Below the pieces are notes generated by a model that saw only the letters and a list, made by a program, of their open reading frames with translations, ran no database searches and was not told the origin of the DNA. Source: Gemmatimonadota bacterium (lineage in GTDB: Bacteria > Gemmatimonadota > Gemmatimonadetes > Longimicrobiales > Gaopeijiaceae). Taken from it: 64,000 nucleotides of DNA. Within the stretch, counting starts at the first letter, position 1; every line of letters starts with the position of its first letter. The position numbers were made by a program, and so were the translations under genes. Below, one piece after another: positions 26,747 to 36,597 of this stretch. The stretch is from positions 1 to 64,000 of the forward strand of contig JADFSR010000004.1 in assembly GCA_022560615.1 (NCBI GenBank), read 5' to 3'.

Positions 26747-27510
26747 TCCGCGATCTCGCCTCCTCGATCGCCACCCTCCTCATCGTTTTCGCGAGCCCTG
26801 CGCACGCACAGGTGAACATCGAGGCGCTGCGACGCGACGATCCGCCGCTGGGCCGTTCTGGTTCCTTCGGCGGCGATTTCACTTTGCGTACCGGCAACGT
26901 GGACTTCGTGCAGTTCGGCTTCAACGGACGCCACTACGTCGTGAGCGAGAACCTGACCACACTCATTGTCGGGAATGGAGGCATCGGCCTTCTCGCGCGG
27001 AGCCGCTTCGCATCTTCCGGACTCCTGCACTACCGTAGGACCTACTCCCACGAGTGGATCTCGCCTGAGTGGTACGCCCAGGCGAACTACGATCGGGCCC
27101 AACTGCTTCGGTTCCGGCTCGTGGGGGGCGGTGGTATCCGCACCGCGGTCGCCCGCGGACCATGGGGGCAGTTTGGAGCCGGCACGGCACTGATGCTCGA
27201 ACACGAGCGCCTCGAGCTGCCCGATTCCGCCCTCCATCCACAGCAGACGACGGTCGTCCGGTCGAGCTCTTTTCTGACACTTCGCCTGACCTCAGGAGAG
27301 GGGCTCGTCGTGACCTCCACGACCTATCTGCAGCCGGATCTCCGGGCCCGCCGGGACGTACGCGTCCTGGAAAACCTGCGGCTCGCGTCGTCGATTACCG
27401 AGAGGGTCGCACTCACGGTGTCGTTCAACCTCCGCTACGACTCACGTCCTCCGGACGGCGTCGCGAGGATCGATACGGTGCTCCGGACGGGCGTGACGTA
27501 CACGTACTGA
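26743..27510 (+). CDS. DUF481-like outer-membrane beta-barrel protein
   Basis: A 255-residue exported protein starting at GTG 26743, with a signal peptide ending near PAHAQ. The mature part consists of alternating amphipathic strands (TGNVDFVQFGFNGRHYVVS, GLLHYRRTYSHEW, GAGTALMLEHERLEL) and ends with an aromatic beta strand (TGVTYTY), typical of an outer-membrane barrel. The pattern matches the DUF481/YdiY salt-induced barrel family. It overlaps the stop of the upstream relic. Function unknown; possibly a small pore. Confidence 0.75.
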   Translation: MIRDLASSIATLLIVFASPAHAQVNIEALRRDDPPLGRSGSFGGDFTLRTGNVDFVQFGFNGRHYVVSENLTTLIVGNGGIGLLARSRFASSGLLHYRRTYSHEWISPEWYAQANYDRAQLLRFRLVGGGGIRTAVARGPWGQFGAGTALMLEHERLELPDSALHPQQTTVVRSSSFLTLRLTSGEGLVVTSTTYLQPDLRARRDVRVLENLRLASSITERVALTVSFNLRYDSRPPDGVARIDTVLRTGVTYTY

Positions 27511-27534
27511 TCAGCAACTGTCCCGAGTGACGGG

Positions 27535-28974
27535 TCAAGAGACTGGCCGCGGATGCCGGAGCCATTGGCCGGGCACCACACCCTCCACGATCGTGCCACC
27601 GTCCAGCACGAGTGTGCCGTTGACGATCACGTACGAGATGCCTTCGGACATTTGTGCCGGACGGCCGTAGGTGGCTCGCTCTCGAACGGTGGTCGGATCG
27701 AAGACCGTCACGTCGGCGTCCATTCCGACCTGAAGTCGGCCCTTTCTCGCCATTCGGGGGACCGCCCTTTCGAGGCGCCCCGCCGGGAGCAGCGTGATCT
27801 TCCTGATTCCCTCCATCCAGCTCACCACCTGGAGGTCGCGCACGAACCGCCCCAGGAAGCGGCCGAACGTACCCACGCTGCGGGGATGCCCGCGTCCGTT
27901 CACGAGCCCGCCACCGTCGGAGCTGACGATCCCGAGCGGGCTCCTCAGGCCCATGATCATCTCTTCTTCGGGGATGAACTCGGTCTGAATCGCGAGGCCG
28001 CCGGGCCGCGTCCTCAGCTCGAAGAAGCGCTCTTCCGTTAGCCGTTCCTGGGTTTCGGCGACGTAGATGTCGGAGTAGGTCGCGCCGCCGAAACGCTCCT
28101 GCCAGCCCTCGTCGAAGAGCGCTGACTGCAGCGTAGTCTGGTTTCGTGTCCACACGTGGAAGTCGAAGCCGACGTCGACCCCACGGGCGTACGCCCCCTC
28201 GACGAGCGCGATCGAGAGCGGCGCCGATCCCACCGTCGACGAGATCAGATGGGCGAGCTGCGCTTGCGCGCCTGTCGCGGCAGCTATTGCCACTACCTCC
28301 ATGGCCGCGAGGCTCATCGTCAGCGGGAAGACGTTGCCCTTGTAGCGCGCGTGCAGGTGACAGGGCACGCCCTCGGCGGCCGCGACCTCGAACAGCGCGA
28401 AGATCTCCTCGTAGGAGGCTCCGGGCGTGTAGTTGACCCCGAAGCCGATCCCGACCGCCCCGTCGCGGATCGCGCGCACCGCGAGCGGGCGCATCGCCTC
28501 GATCTGCTCCGGCGTCGCGGGCGCGTAACGATCCGTGGCTCCGACCGCCTCGCGGAGTGCGGCATGACTGACTGTCGCCGCGTAGTTGACCAGCGGACCG
28601 ACCGCGGTGTGCCCTTCCACGTAGCCAGCGACGTCGAGCGGCCCTCCGTGCATGCCCAGGACCGTCGTCACGCCATCGCCGATCTTGAACACGTGCGCGT
28701 CCCGGTTTCGGCCAATGCTCGCGAGGATGTCGATGAATCCCGGCGCCACGATCTGACCGCGCGCGTCGATCGTCTCACGACCGCGGATCTCCTCCGTCGT
28801 GATCGCCTCGATCCGCTCTCCTCGGATGCCCACGTTGGCGATCTCGTCCCGGCCTGTCTCGGGATCCATCACCCTGCCCCCGAGGATCACCACGTCGTAG
28901 AGCTCTTGAGCCAGACTCGGCCCGGGCACCGTCAGGGTCACGAAGAGCGCCGAGGCCAGGATGCGGACGTTCAT
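27535..28974 (-). CDS. Exported D-aminoacylase-like amidohydrolase lacking the first HxH motif
   Basis: A 479-residue amidohydrolase-fold protein with signal peptide (ends near LAQ). N-terminal sheet and late elements match D-aminoacylases: VILGGRVMDPETG, VAPGFID, a mid HLHAR motif, AHLISS, SSDGGG and ADVTVFDP near the end. The normal HxH following PGFID is replaced by ILASIG (about residues 81-88), so the first two metal ligands are missing. It may use one metal, or have changed function. Convergent with the DUF481 gene. Confidence 0.85.
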   Translation of the reverse strand: MNVRILASALFVTLTVPGPSLAQELYDVVILGGRVMDPETGRDEIANVGIRGERIEAITTEEIRGRETIDARGQIVAPGFIDILASIGRNRDAHVFKIGDGVTTVLGMHGGPLDVAGYVEGHTAVGPLVNYAATVSHAALREAVGATDRYAPATPEQIEAMRPLAVRAIRDGAVGIGFGVNYTPGASYEEIFALFEVAAAEGVPCHLHARYKGNVFPLTMSLAAMEVVAIAAATGAQAQLAHLISSTVGSAPLSIALVEGAYARGVDVGFDFHVWTRNQTTLQSALFDEGWQERFGGATYSDIYVAETQERLTEERFFELRTRPGGLAIQTEFIPEEEMIMGLRSPLGIVSSDGGGLVNGRGHPRSVGTFGRFLGRFVRDLQVVSWMEGIRKITLLPAGRLERAVPRMARKGRLQVGMDADVTVFDPTTVRERATYGRPAQMSEGISYVIVNGTLVLDGGTIVEGVVPGQWLRHPRPVS

Positions 28975-29167
28975 GTCTCACCTCCTCAAACCGCATGGTA
29001 CGACCGGTGCCAGCCGCGGACAAGAAGCGCGGCGATTGGTGGCGGGTGGGACGGGTTGGGCGCGCAGCAGAACCGCGATACGTTTGAGTGCAGCTCGCCA
29101 GCGGATGAGAACAGTGACCTCATCCCGCCACCATGAGTGGGCGGCCCACGAGGCTTGAGGAGGCGAC

Positions 29168-30466
29168 ATGACACGCAGTTGGCTATTCGTGGTTGTCCTC
29201 CTCACTGTGCTTCCCCGTCCGGTCGCGTCGCAGGTCACTGAACGGTTGTATCAGCAGGCCTGCGATGACGGAGACATGATCGCCTGCAACATCTTCGGGC
29301 TCATGTACGAGACCGGAGAAGGCGTCAGGCGGGATCTCGCGCGTGCCGTCGGTCTCTACCAGCGAGCCTGTGAGGGCGGCGCGCTCGTGGGCTGCACGAA
29401 TCTCGGACTCATGTATGAAGCCGGAGCCGGCGTCACTCAGGACAGCGCGCGCGCGGTCGGTCTCTATCAGGTTGCCTGCGAGGGCGGCGAGATGCTGGGG
29501 TGCGGCCTCGCTCCGGTGGAGCAGACCGGGGGCGCCGCGGTGGCCGAGCGGTTCGTCAAGTCCGGCCGCGTCGGGGATGCCGAAACAGGAGGCGCGCTCA
29601 GCGAGGCGATCGTGGAGGTGCCAGACCTCGGGATTCGGGTGATTTCCGACGCGGACGGTCGGATCGAGCTGGGGACCCTCCCAGCCGGCCGGCATTCGCT
29701 GAGGGCTGAGCGCGTCGGCTATGGCGTCGTGGAGGGTGAGTTGGACGTCCCGGGGAACGCGGACTTCTTGATCCTCCTCAACCGGGCCGAGGTGGACGAC
29801 CCGCTCGCCCCAGGACGGATCAATGGTCGCATCATGGACGAGGGCGGAAACCGTGGACTCGCGGACGTCGACATCACGCTACTGGGACAGACGCAGGTGC
29901 GTACGCTCAGCAACCGCCAAGGCCGGTTCAATCTGAGGGACCTGTAGCCCGGATTGGCGGAGCTCCGATTCACGCGCCTGGGCTACGCTCCCCGTACGGC
30001 GACACTGATCGTGCAACCGGGCAGCACTGTCGATCTGTCGGCGACGATGTTCACCCAGCCGATCGAGCTCGAGGCGATCGAGGTGACCGTCCGCTCTTCC
30101 TATCTCGAGCGGAACGGATTCTACCGGAGAGCCCGCCGCTCCTGGGGCAGGCAGTTCACGCGCAAGGACCTCGACACGATCGATCCCATGTTCGTATCCG
30201 ACCTTCTTTGGCGCGTTCCCGGTGTCACCGTGCGGTTTGGGAGCTCAGTGCAAGCCGTGAGCAGACGGAGTTCCGGTGTCGGCCGGGGTCCGTGTGTTCT
30301 GTCGGTGTACGTCGACGGCGTGCCGATGTTCGATTCTCATCTCGACTGGATTCAACCCGAAGGCCTCGAGGCGGTGGAGGTCTACCGCGGATTGAACACC
30401 CCTATAGAGTATCGCTTTTTCAATTCCTGCGGCGTCGTTCTCCTATGGACTCGACGAGGTGGCTGA
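29168..30466 (+). pseudogene. Sel1/carboxypeptidase-regulatory/plug-like gene interrupted by TAG
   Basis: One continuous frame from ATG 29168 (ribosome site GAGGAGGCG) to TGA 30466 except for an in-frame TAG at 29945-29947. Encoded in order: signal peptide; Sel1-like repeats (MIACNIFGLMYETGEGV, GCTNLGLMYEAGAGV); two carboxypeptidase-regulatory-like modules; then a plug-like part with PCVLSVYVDGV and a terminal GVVLLWTRRGG. The downstream paralogue has GAG at the matching position (in RDIEPG), so one G-to-T change explains the stop. The 5' half could still be made as a 259-residue secreted protein; readthrough is another possibility. Confidence 0.85.
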
Positions 30467-30841
30467 GCCGACGGGAGCCAGCAGATTGTCGATGTCCAGA
30501 TCCTTCTGAGCCCACCCCACGACTCAGCAATTTGTCGAGTTTTTTGAGACGCCGGGGCCGATTGACCCGAGCCGGCACCACCCCACTGCTTATCGTATGG
30601 CGCGTACCGCGACCGGCGACTATGCCAGCATATCGCCTACCTGCGTCCCGCACCGCAGCCTGATGGAGCATCTTCCGCCCCTAGAGGACCACTCGCACTG
30701 GCGTCGGGATCGCTGGCCGTTGGCTGCGGCACTGTGGACGCCGGCGCTCTCGACCCGCACGGCAATGCGATGTACTCTCAACCGGAGCCAACCGGAGCGG
30801 TCGGACTCATCGCTGGAGAGGCTGTAGTGAAGGAGCCAAAC
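30467..30841 (+). other. 375-bp spacer between tandem paralogues
   Basis: No convincing gene is seen. It contains a T-run in CGAGTTTTTTGAG (about 30536-30548) without a strong stem before it, and a short near-direct repeat (ACCGGAGCCA/ACCGGAGCGG, 30781-30800). It presumably carries the promoter of the intact second copy; the AGGAG at 30831-30835 is that gene's ribosome site. Confidence 0.5.
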
Positions 30842-32191
30842 GTGAGCCGTTGCGCCCTGATCCTGGCTGGCTTTCTGATCCTGCTGCCCCGTATGGTCGT
30901 AGCTCAGGGTCCCGAGCGTCTGTATCAGTCCGCCTGCGACGGCGGGGATATGATCGCCTGCAACGTCTTCGGACTCATGTACGAGTACGGGGATGGCGTC
31001 CCGCAGGATCTCGCCCGCGCCAACAGCCTCTACCAACGCACCTGCGAGGGCGGCTTGCTGGTGGGTTGCACCAACCTCGGCCTCATGTACGAAGCCGGCG
31101 TCGGCGTCACTCGGGATCTCGCCCGCGCGAGGGGCCTCTACCAGGTCGCCTGCGAGGGCGGCGAGCTACTGGCGTGCGAGAGCCGCTCGGCGGTCGAGCA
31201 GGCGGTGAGCGTCGAGCCGGGCGAGCGGTTCTTCAAATCGGGCCGGATCGCTGACACGCGGACCGGGGACGCGCTCGGTGCGGCGGTTGTCGAAGTGCCG
31301 GCGCTCGGCATTGTGGTGATTTCCGACGCGGCTGGTCGCTTCGATCTGGACGGACTCCCCGCCGGCCGGTACGCGCTGAGGGCCGAGCGCCTCGGCTACG
31401 AGGCGCTTCAAGGCGAGTTGGAGGTGCCGGGGAATCCGGAGTTCCTCGTTCTCCTGGAGCGGGCCGTCGTGGGTGACCTGCGCGAGACAGGAAGCGTGGT
31501 GGGCCGGGTCACGGAGCTTGGAGAACGGGCGCTCTCCGACGTGGAAGTCACGGTGCTGGGGCAGCAGCGTGCGAGCACGCTCAGCAACCGGCAAGGCCGA
31601 TTCACGCTGAGGGACATCGAGCCCGGGCTGGTCGAAGTCCGTTTCGTGCACCTGGGCTACGCCCCGCGTACCGCGACCTTGATCGTCCAGCCGGGAAGGA
31701 CGGTCGAGATCGCCCCCACAATGGTCACCCAGCCGATCGAGCTCGAGCCCATCCAGGTGACAGTCCGCTCGAGCTTTTTGGAGCAGAACGGGTTCTACGA
31801 AAGGTCCGAAGGAATGGTAGGCACGCACTTCACAGCGCTTGACATCGAGAGGCTGACTCCAAACGGCGTCTCCGAAGTGATTCGCGGCCGCGTTCCGGGC
31901 GTGAGAATCCAGTATGGATCGTACGGCGCTTCCCCGGCCGACGGCAGTCCCACGACTGGCCCAGTCTCGGGCACGATGGCGCGAGCGGTCAGCAGGGGAC
32001 AGAGGGGGGGGCGGGATTGTGTGCTCGCAGTGTACGTGGACGGGAGGCTCGAGACCCTGGATCTTGACCTCGACCTGGTCCCTCCCGAGCAACTCGCGGC
32101 GGTTGAGGTCTACATAGGGATCGACACCCCCGTCCAGTACAGCCGGAATGAATGCGGCGTGATCCTCCTCTGGACTCACAGGGGTGGCTGA
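30842..32191 (+). CDS. Secreted Sel1-repeat/carboxypeptidase-regulatory/plug-like protein (intact paralogue)
   Basis: A 449-residue exported protein from GTG 30842 (AGGAG six bases upstream; another GTG at 30827 is possible). Domains: signal peptide to MVVAQ; three Sel1-like repeats (~25-110: MIACNVFGLMYEYGDGV, GCTNLGLMYEAGVGV); two carboxypeptidase-regulatory-like beta modules (~125-290); and a C-terminal TonB-plug-like domain with VSEVIRGRVPGVRIQYG and CVLAVYVDGR. No outer-membrane barrel follows, so it is a plug-only protein. It probably works in the periplasm as a scaffold or envelope-associated interaction protein. It overlaps the start of the next gene. Confidence 0.88.
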   Translation: MSRCALILAGFLILLPRMVVAQGPERLYQSACDGGDMIACNVFGLMYEYGDGVPQDLARANSLYQRTCEGGLLVGCTNLGLMYEAGVGVTRDLARARGLYQVACEGGELLACESRSAVEQAVSVEPGERFFKSGRIADTRTGDALGAAVVEVPALGIVVISDAAGRFDLDGLPAGRYALRAERLGYEALQGELEVPGNPEFLVLLERAVVGDLRETGSVVGRVTELGERALSDVEVTVLGQQRASTLSNRQGRFTLRDIEPGLVEVRFVHLGYAPRTATLIVQPGRTVEIAPTMVTQPIELEPIQVTVRSSFLEQNGFYERSEGMVGTHFTALDIERLTPNGVSEVIRGRVPGVRIQYGSYGASPADGSPTTGPVSGTMARAVSRGQRGGRDCVLAVYVDGRLETLDLDLDLVPPEQLAAVEVYIGIDTPVQYSRNECGVILLWTHRGG

Positions 32192-32975
32192 GTTGGCCAA
32201 GCAGCGCGAGTCGACATGGCCCGCTATTCGTCACTCGCTGTCGGGGCTCTTGACGCTGTTCTTCATGCTCTTCTTCGCGGCGACCGACGCGCGCTGTCAG
32301 GAGATCCGAGGGCGGGTGCTGGACTCCTCCAACGGACAACCGGTCCGGACGGCGGGCGTGTTTCTTCTGGATTCTGAACGGGGCCAGGTCGCGGTGTCGA
32401 TCGCCGACAGCCTGGGGCGCTATCGCCTGCCCGTGCCTACCGCGGGGGAGTACTTCCTGTTCGTGCAGCGGATCGGATACTACGAAACCGAGTCCCCACT
32501 CCTAGCCGTTTCAGTCGACCGGCGGTACGACGTGGACTTGGAGATCCGTCCGGAGCCGATCGCGCTCGACCCCTTGCTCGTGGGTGTTCGGAACGACCAG
32601 TTCGAACGTTGGATGAAACGGCGTTACAAGGGGAGCTCGAACGGGCTCTTCGGATATCGTGTGATCCAGGGGCTGCGTTTGGAGGAGGCCCGTCTCAGAA
32701 GCAAGACCAGCACCGACCTGTTCCGCTGGCTCTTCATTCCCGTGTCCAACGGGACCGAGGCGTGTGTGGGATGGCGCATACCAGAGGTCGAGCGGGCCAC
32801 CCAGCGTATGCTCTCGCCGACGTGCGGCAAGGTCATCGTCGACGACATTCCCTATCCGGCCGAGCACCTCGATGGTGTGGACCTGAAGGGAATCGGGATC
32901 GTTGTGGTTCGCCCTCCCGACGTCCTCATCTTCACGCGCGGATTCCACTGGAACGGACGCCCAGGCGGCGGTTGA
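32184..32975 (+). CDS. Secreted carboxypeptidase-regulatory-like protein
   Basis: A 263-residue protein from GTG 32184 (or TTG 32193), overlapping the stop of the previous gene by 8 nt. It has a hydrophobic signal (SGLLTLFFMLFFAATDARCQ), then a carboxypeptidase-regulatory-like module (EIRGRVLDSSNGQPVRTAGV to VQRIGYYETES) and an unidentified C-terminal part with DDIPYP. The module type and last ~60 residues are typical of the many small secreted Gemmatimonadota proteins. It is probably the third member of the tandem family above, having lost Sel1 repeats. Confidence 0.8.
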   Translation: MAELAKQRESTWPAIRHSLSGLLTLFFMLFFAATDARCQEIRGRVLDSSNGQPVRTAGVFLLDSERGQVAVSIADSLGRYRLPVPTAGEYFLFVQRIGYYETESPLLAVSVDRRYDVDLEIRPEPIALDPLLVGVRNDQFERWMKRRYKGSSNGLFGYRVIQGLRLEEARLRSKTSTDLFRWLFIPVSNGTEACVGWRIPEVERATQRMLSPTCGKVIVDDIPYPAEHLDGVDLKGIGIVVVRPPDVLIFTRGFHWNGRPGGG

Positions 32976-32986
32976 CGACTGCGGTA

Positions 32987-35038
32987 TCAGCGCAACCGGA
33001 GTCCCACCAGCGAGCCAGGCATCCCGCGTCCCGCGATCTGTACGACGACATACTGCTGACCGTCGTGCATGTACCCCATCATCCCGTACTGGCCGGGCGC
33101 CGGAATCTCGACCGTGGCCAGCCGTTCCCCGGTCCTCTTGTCCACGGCATGCAGTACTGCCGCGCCTCCGGCTCCCTCCGCGGTGATGAGCAGCGTCGGC
33201 GTGACCATCGTGATCGGATAGGAGAGCCGTCCCGTGTTGGGAAGTTCCACGCCCTGCAGCGCCTCGTGGTTCCGGATGTAGTCGGGTGTGTCGCCGTTCG
33301 GGACTGCCCAGAGGTGCTCGCCGGTGTTCATGTCGATCGCGACGACCTGGCTGTACGGCGGCTTCCAGATCGGCAAGCCCTGGGGACCCCGAAAATCTCC
33401 GCGATTCAGGACCGCCCACTCGGCGATCGTCGTGCCGGTGGTCATGATGTCGTCCGGAAGGTCCAGATCCTGGCCGGGCACGATGTTCTCCGACCTGCAC
33501 CCCCTGCGCGTCGACACGTAGAGGATGCCCGTCACCGGATCGGCGGAGGTCGGTCCGTTGATGTTCGTCGCGCCGCTGGGGCAGCTCACGAATGAGCGTT
33601 GACCTGAGGGGTGGCCGGTCTCGATTGGCGGGTTGAAGATCGGCCCGATGCGGTAGTGCTCGACGATCTCGAGCGCCTCGGCCCGCAGCTGAGGCGTGAA
33701 GTCGATGAGGTCGTCGACGGTGAGGCCCTGCATCTCGTAAGCAGCCGGCTTGGTGGGGAAGGGCTGCGTGGGCGACAGCGACTCGCCAGGCACCTCAGAC
33801 GGGGGAACGGGGCGCTCGACGATGGGCCAGATCGGTTCGCCGGTCGCCCGGTTGAATGTGTAGGCCCACCCCTGCTTGGTGGTCTGAACCAGGATCGGCG
33901 TCGGTTCCCCGTCGACGATCACGTCCAGCGCGATCGGGGCTGTGGGGTTGTCGAAGTTCCAGATGTCGTGGTGGACGGTTTGAAAGTGCCAGACCCGTTC
34001 GCCCGTCTGCACGTCCAGCGCGATGACGCTGGTTCCGAACAGGCCGTCACCGGGCCGGAAACCGCCAAAGAAATCGATCGTCGGTGGATTGGTGGGAATG
34101 AAGACGAGGCCCCTCTCCGGGTCCGCCGACATCGGAGCCCACGACGAGACGTCTCCGGTCCGCTGCCAAGCGTCATTCTCCCAGGTCTCGTGACCGAACT
34201 CACCCGGCCGCGGGATGACGTGGAACTTCCACTTGTGCGCCCCAGTTCCGGCGTCGTAGGCCAGAATATCTCCCGGCACCATCTCGATCCTGGTCTGGTT
34301 GTAGCCCTGCTCGGCAGAATTGCCCACCACCACGACGCCGTTCACCACGATGGGGGGCGACGAGCTGGTGATGTGTCCAAGCTCTCGGGGGATCCCGAAG
34401 TCCGGGTCGTACGGGCCGCCGTCCCAGCTTTCCCAGGGCCCCCAGTCCCGCAGGAGGTCCGGAAGCAGATCCACGACCCCCGTTTGCGGGAAGTCGGGCA
34501 GCGGCACGGGTGTGCCCCAGTCCTCCAGGGGACGGCCGGTCCTGGCATCGAGCGCGTAGAGGAAGAAGGCCGGACTCGTGATATAGATCACCCCGCGGCC
34601 ACCCACCTCGCCGAAAGCCACTCCCTTTCCGTAGCCGTTCCGCATGCCTCGATCGAAGCGCGTCGTGTGGGGCTCGCGGAAGGTCCAGAGTGTCTCCCCG
34701 GTCGCGGGGTCGAGCGCGACGACCGACCGGCGTTCGCCCGCGACCGTGTAGAGCATGCCGTCCACGTAGAGTGGCGTCGAGCGCGACACGGCGAGCGGGT
34801 TCGGTCCGAAGTTGTCGCCCCTCCAGATCCACGCCACCTCCAGGTTCTCGAAGTTGTCGGCGTTGATCTGATCGAGAGGGGAGTAGCGCGTATGCGAGGC
34901 ATCGCCACCGATGTAACGCCATTCGGCTGCGGGACTGCTTCGCTGTTGTGCGGCGAGGGGCGCCTGGGTGGTGACCAGAGCCTGGGCGATCGACGCGGCG
35001 CCAAGGGTGAACACGAGCCACGAGCGCTTCGGCGCCAT
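32987..35038 (-). CDS. Soluble glucose-dehydrogenase-type quinoprotein (PQQ)
   Basis: A 683-residue exported PQQ propeller from ATG 35038, which overlaps the amidase stop by one base (TGATG). Signal peptide ends near LAAQ. Key segments: GDASHTRYSPLDQINADN, ALDPATGETLWTF, VHHDIWNFDNPTAP, TTKQGWAYTFNRATGEPIWP and ERPVPPSEVPGE, all typical of the membrane glucose/quinate dehydrogenase catalytic domain, but with no N-terminal membrane helices. It ends three genes co-directional with an NHL lipoprotein and amidase. The sugar or alcohol substrate is unknown. Confidence 0.92.
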   Translation of the reverse strand: MAPKRSWLVFTLGAASIAQALVTTQAPLAAQQRSSPAAEWRYIGGDASHTRYSPLDQINADNFENLEVAWIWRGDNFGPNPLAVSRSTPLYVDGMLYTVAGERRSVVALDPATGETLWTFREPHTTRFDRGMRNGYGKGVAFGEVGGRGVIYITSPAFFLYALDARTGRPLEDWGTPVPLPDFPQTGVVDLLPDLLRDWGPWESWDGGPYDPDFGIPRELGHITSSSPPIVVNGVVVVGNSAEQGYNQTRIEMVPGDILAYDAGTGAHKWKFHVIPRPGEFGHETWENDAWQRTGDVSSWAPMSADPERGLVFIPTNPPTIDFFGGFRPGDGLFGTSVIALDVQTGERVWHFQTVHHDIWNFDNPTAPIALDVIVDGEPTPILVQTTKQGWAYTFNRATGEPIWPIVERPVPPSEVPGESLSPTQPFPTKPAAYEMQGLTVDDLIDFTPQLRAEALEIVEHYRIGPIFNPPIETGHPSGQRSFVSCPSGATNINGPTSADPVTGILYVSTRRGCRSENIVPGQDLDLPDDIMTTGTTIAEWAVLNRGDFRGPQGLPIWKPPYSQVVAIDMNTGEHLWAVPNGDTPDYIRNHEALQGVELPNTGRLSYPITMVTPTLLITAEGAGGAAVLHAVDKRTGERLATVEIPAPGQYGMMGYMHDGQQYVVVQIAGRGMPGSLVGLRLR

Positions 35039-36594
35039 CACCGGCCCGCGCTCTCCAGCGGGGGCGTGGTCGGCGGCGGACGACGGTGCCGCGTCGCCTG
35101 CTCGTAGGCGTAGCCGAAGCCTAGCAGCATCTCCTCCGTGAACGGCCTGCCGAGAAACTCGAGCCCCACCGGTAGCTCGTCCGTCGTGAACCCAGCTGGG
35201 ACCGTGAGCGCCGGGAATCCGATGGCGGGGCTGAGGCCCCGGTTGTCGCCCCAACCGTAGTCGTCCGCGGGGCTCGGGTTCGTCTCGACGTCCTGAGCGA
35301 TCAGCGTCGGCTGGTGATCGAACGTCGCGTACACAATCGCGTCGAGACCGTGGTCGGCCATGACCTTCAGGACGCTCTGCCGCAGCTTTTCCCGTTTCTG
35401 GATGACGAGCAGGTAACCCGCGTCGTCCGTCGATTTCCCCACCGAAGTCATCATTCCGCGCGCCCGCCAGGGTGTCACGACACCAGAGAGCAGAATCTCT
35501 CGGAGCGTGGTGACCGGTGCGTTCGCGTGTTCGGCCAGATAGTCGTTCATGGCGCGCTCGGTCTCGAAGCTGTTCCCGATCTCCCGGACGATCCCGAGCT
35601 CGGGAATGACCAGCGGATCGACGACGTCGGCGCCGAGCGACTCCAACTCTTGGATCGCTCGATCGATTACGGCCTTCACCTTCCGGTAGTCGTCGGAAGA
35701 AGGATCGGCCCTCGAATCCATCGGCTCGCGCACGACGCCGATGCGTGCGCCGCGGAGTCGGTCGGTCCCGAGAGAGGCGGTGTACGTCTCCGGAACGCGT
35801 CCAACGGAGTATGCGGTGATCGGGTCCTCGGGGTCGTAACCGGCGATGGCGTCCAGAAGGACGGCTGCGTCCGTCACCGTCCGCGTGATCGGGCCCATCG
35901 TGTCCTGGCTCGGATTCGCCGGCATCATTCCATGCCTGCTCACGAGCTGCAGGGTCGGCCGCAGGCCGACGAGGTTGTGCACGGCCGCCGGCCCCCGCAC
36001 CGACCCACCCGTATCCTCACCGATCCCGACCATACCGAAGCTCGCCGCGATCCCGGCCGCCGTCCCACCGGAGGAGCCACTCGGATTCCGGTCGGGTGCG
36101 TACGCGTTTCGGATCACCCCGAACGCCGAGCCCACATACCGAGACGCGAACTCGCCCATATTCGTCTTGGCCAGGATGATCGCGCCCGCGTTCTTCATGC
36201 TCGTCACGATGGTCGCGTCGCGGGACGGGATGAAGCCCTGGAAGAGGGCCGAGCCGTATGTGGTCGGCATGTCGCTCGTCTCCACCTGGTCCTTGAGCAG
36301 CACTGGCACGCAGTGCAGCGGCCCTACCATCCCGTCGGATCGTAGGGCAGCATCCAGCGAGTCGGCCTCCTCCAGCGCGCGGCTATTGATGTGCTGGATG
36401 GCGTTGAGCCGCGGACCCGCCTGGTCGTAGGCCTCGATCCGGTCGAGGTAGCCTTGCACCAACGACCGACAGGTGATGCTCCCCGCCTCCATCGCGGAGT
36501 GAGCGCCCGCGATGGTGGCCTCCGCCAGCTCGAACGTCTGCGCCGGGAGCGCGCCCGGGAGGGCGAGGAGGAGCGCGACGGCCCGGCGCATCAC
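35038..36594 (-). CDS. Exported amidase-signature-family hydrolase
   Basis: A 518-residue amidase-signature enzyme with a signal peptide (ends near LPAQ). The Ser-cisSer-Lys triad is complete: K101 in PVLLKDQVE, S174 in NPSGSSGGT and S198 in GEDTGGSVRGPA; S174 and S198 are 24 residues apart, as in fatty acid amide hydrolase. Such enzymes hydrolyse linear amides. It lies 3 bp downstream of the NHL lipoprotein and overlaps the quinoprotein, so the three act together. The export signal makes it a periplasmic amidase. Confidence 0.93.
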   Translation of the reverse strand: MMRRAVALLLALPGALPAQTFELAEATIAGAHSAMEAGSITCRSLVQGYLDRIEAYDQAGPRLNAIQHINSRALEEADSLDAALRSDGMVGPLHCVPVLLKDQVETSDMPTTYGSALFQGFIPSRDATIVTSMKNAGAIILAKTNMGEFASRYVGSAFGVIRNAYAPDRNPSGSSGGTAAGIAASFGMVGIGEDTGGSVRGPAAVHNLVGLRPTLQLVSRHGMMPANPSQDTMGPITRTVTDAAVLLDAIAGYDPEDPITAYSVGRVPETYTASLGTDRLRGARIGVVREPMDSRADPSSDDYRKVKAVIDRAIQELESLGADVVDPLVIPELGIVREIGNSFETERAMNDYLAEHANAPVTTLREILLSGVVTPWRARGMMTSVGKSTDDAGYLLVIQKREKLRQSVLKVMADHGLDAIVYATFDHQPTLIAQDVETNPSPADDYGWGDNRGLSPAIGFPALTVPAGFTTDELPVGLEFLGRPFTEEMLLGFGYAYEQATRHRRPPPTTPPLESAGR

Positions 36595-36597
36595 GCT

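Noticed and set aside
29945-29947. TAG as a selenocysteine or pyrrolysine-type recoding site
   Set aside because: Recoding machinery or a downstream structural element was not seen, and the paralogue has an ordinary Glu codon, so a simple nonsense mutation is the better explanation.
30597-30827. A 76-codon frame in the spacer between the tandem paralogues
   Set aside because: No motif, no ribosome site and odd composition; probably noise.
33611-35107. A ~500-codon plus-strand frame opposite the quinoprotein
   Set aside because: It is antisense to a quinoprotein with PQQ-propeller motifs and shows no motif of its own.
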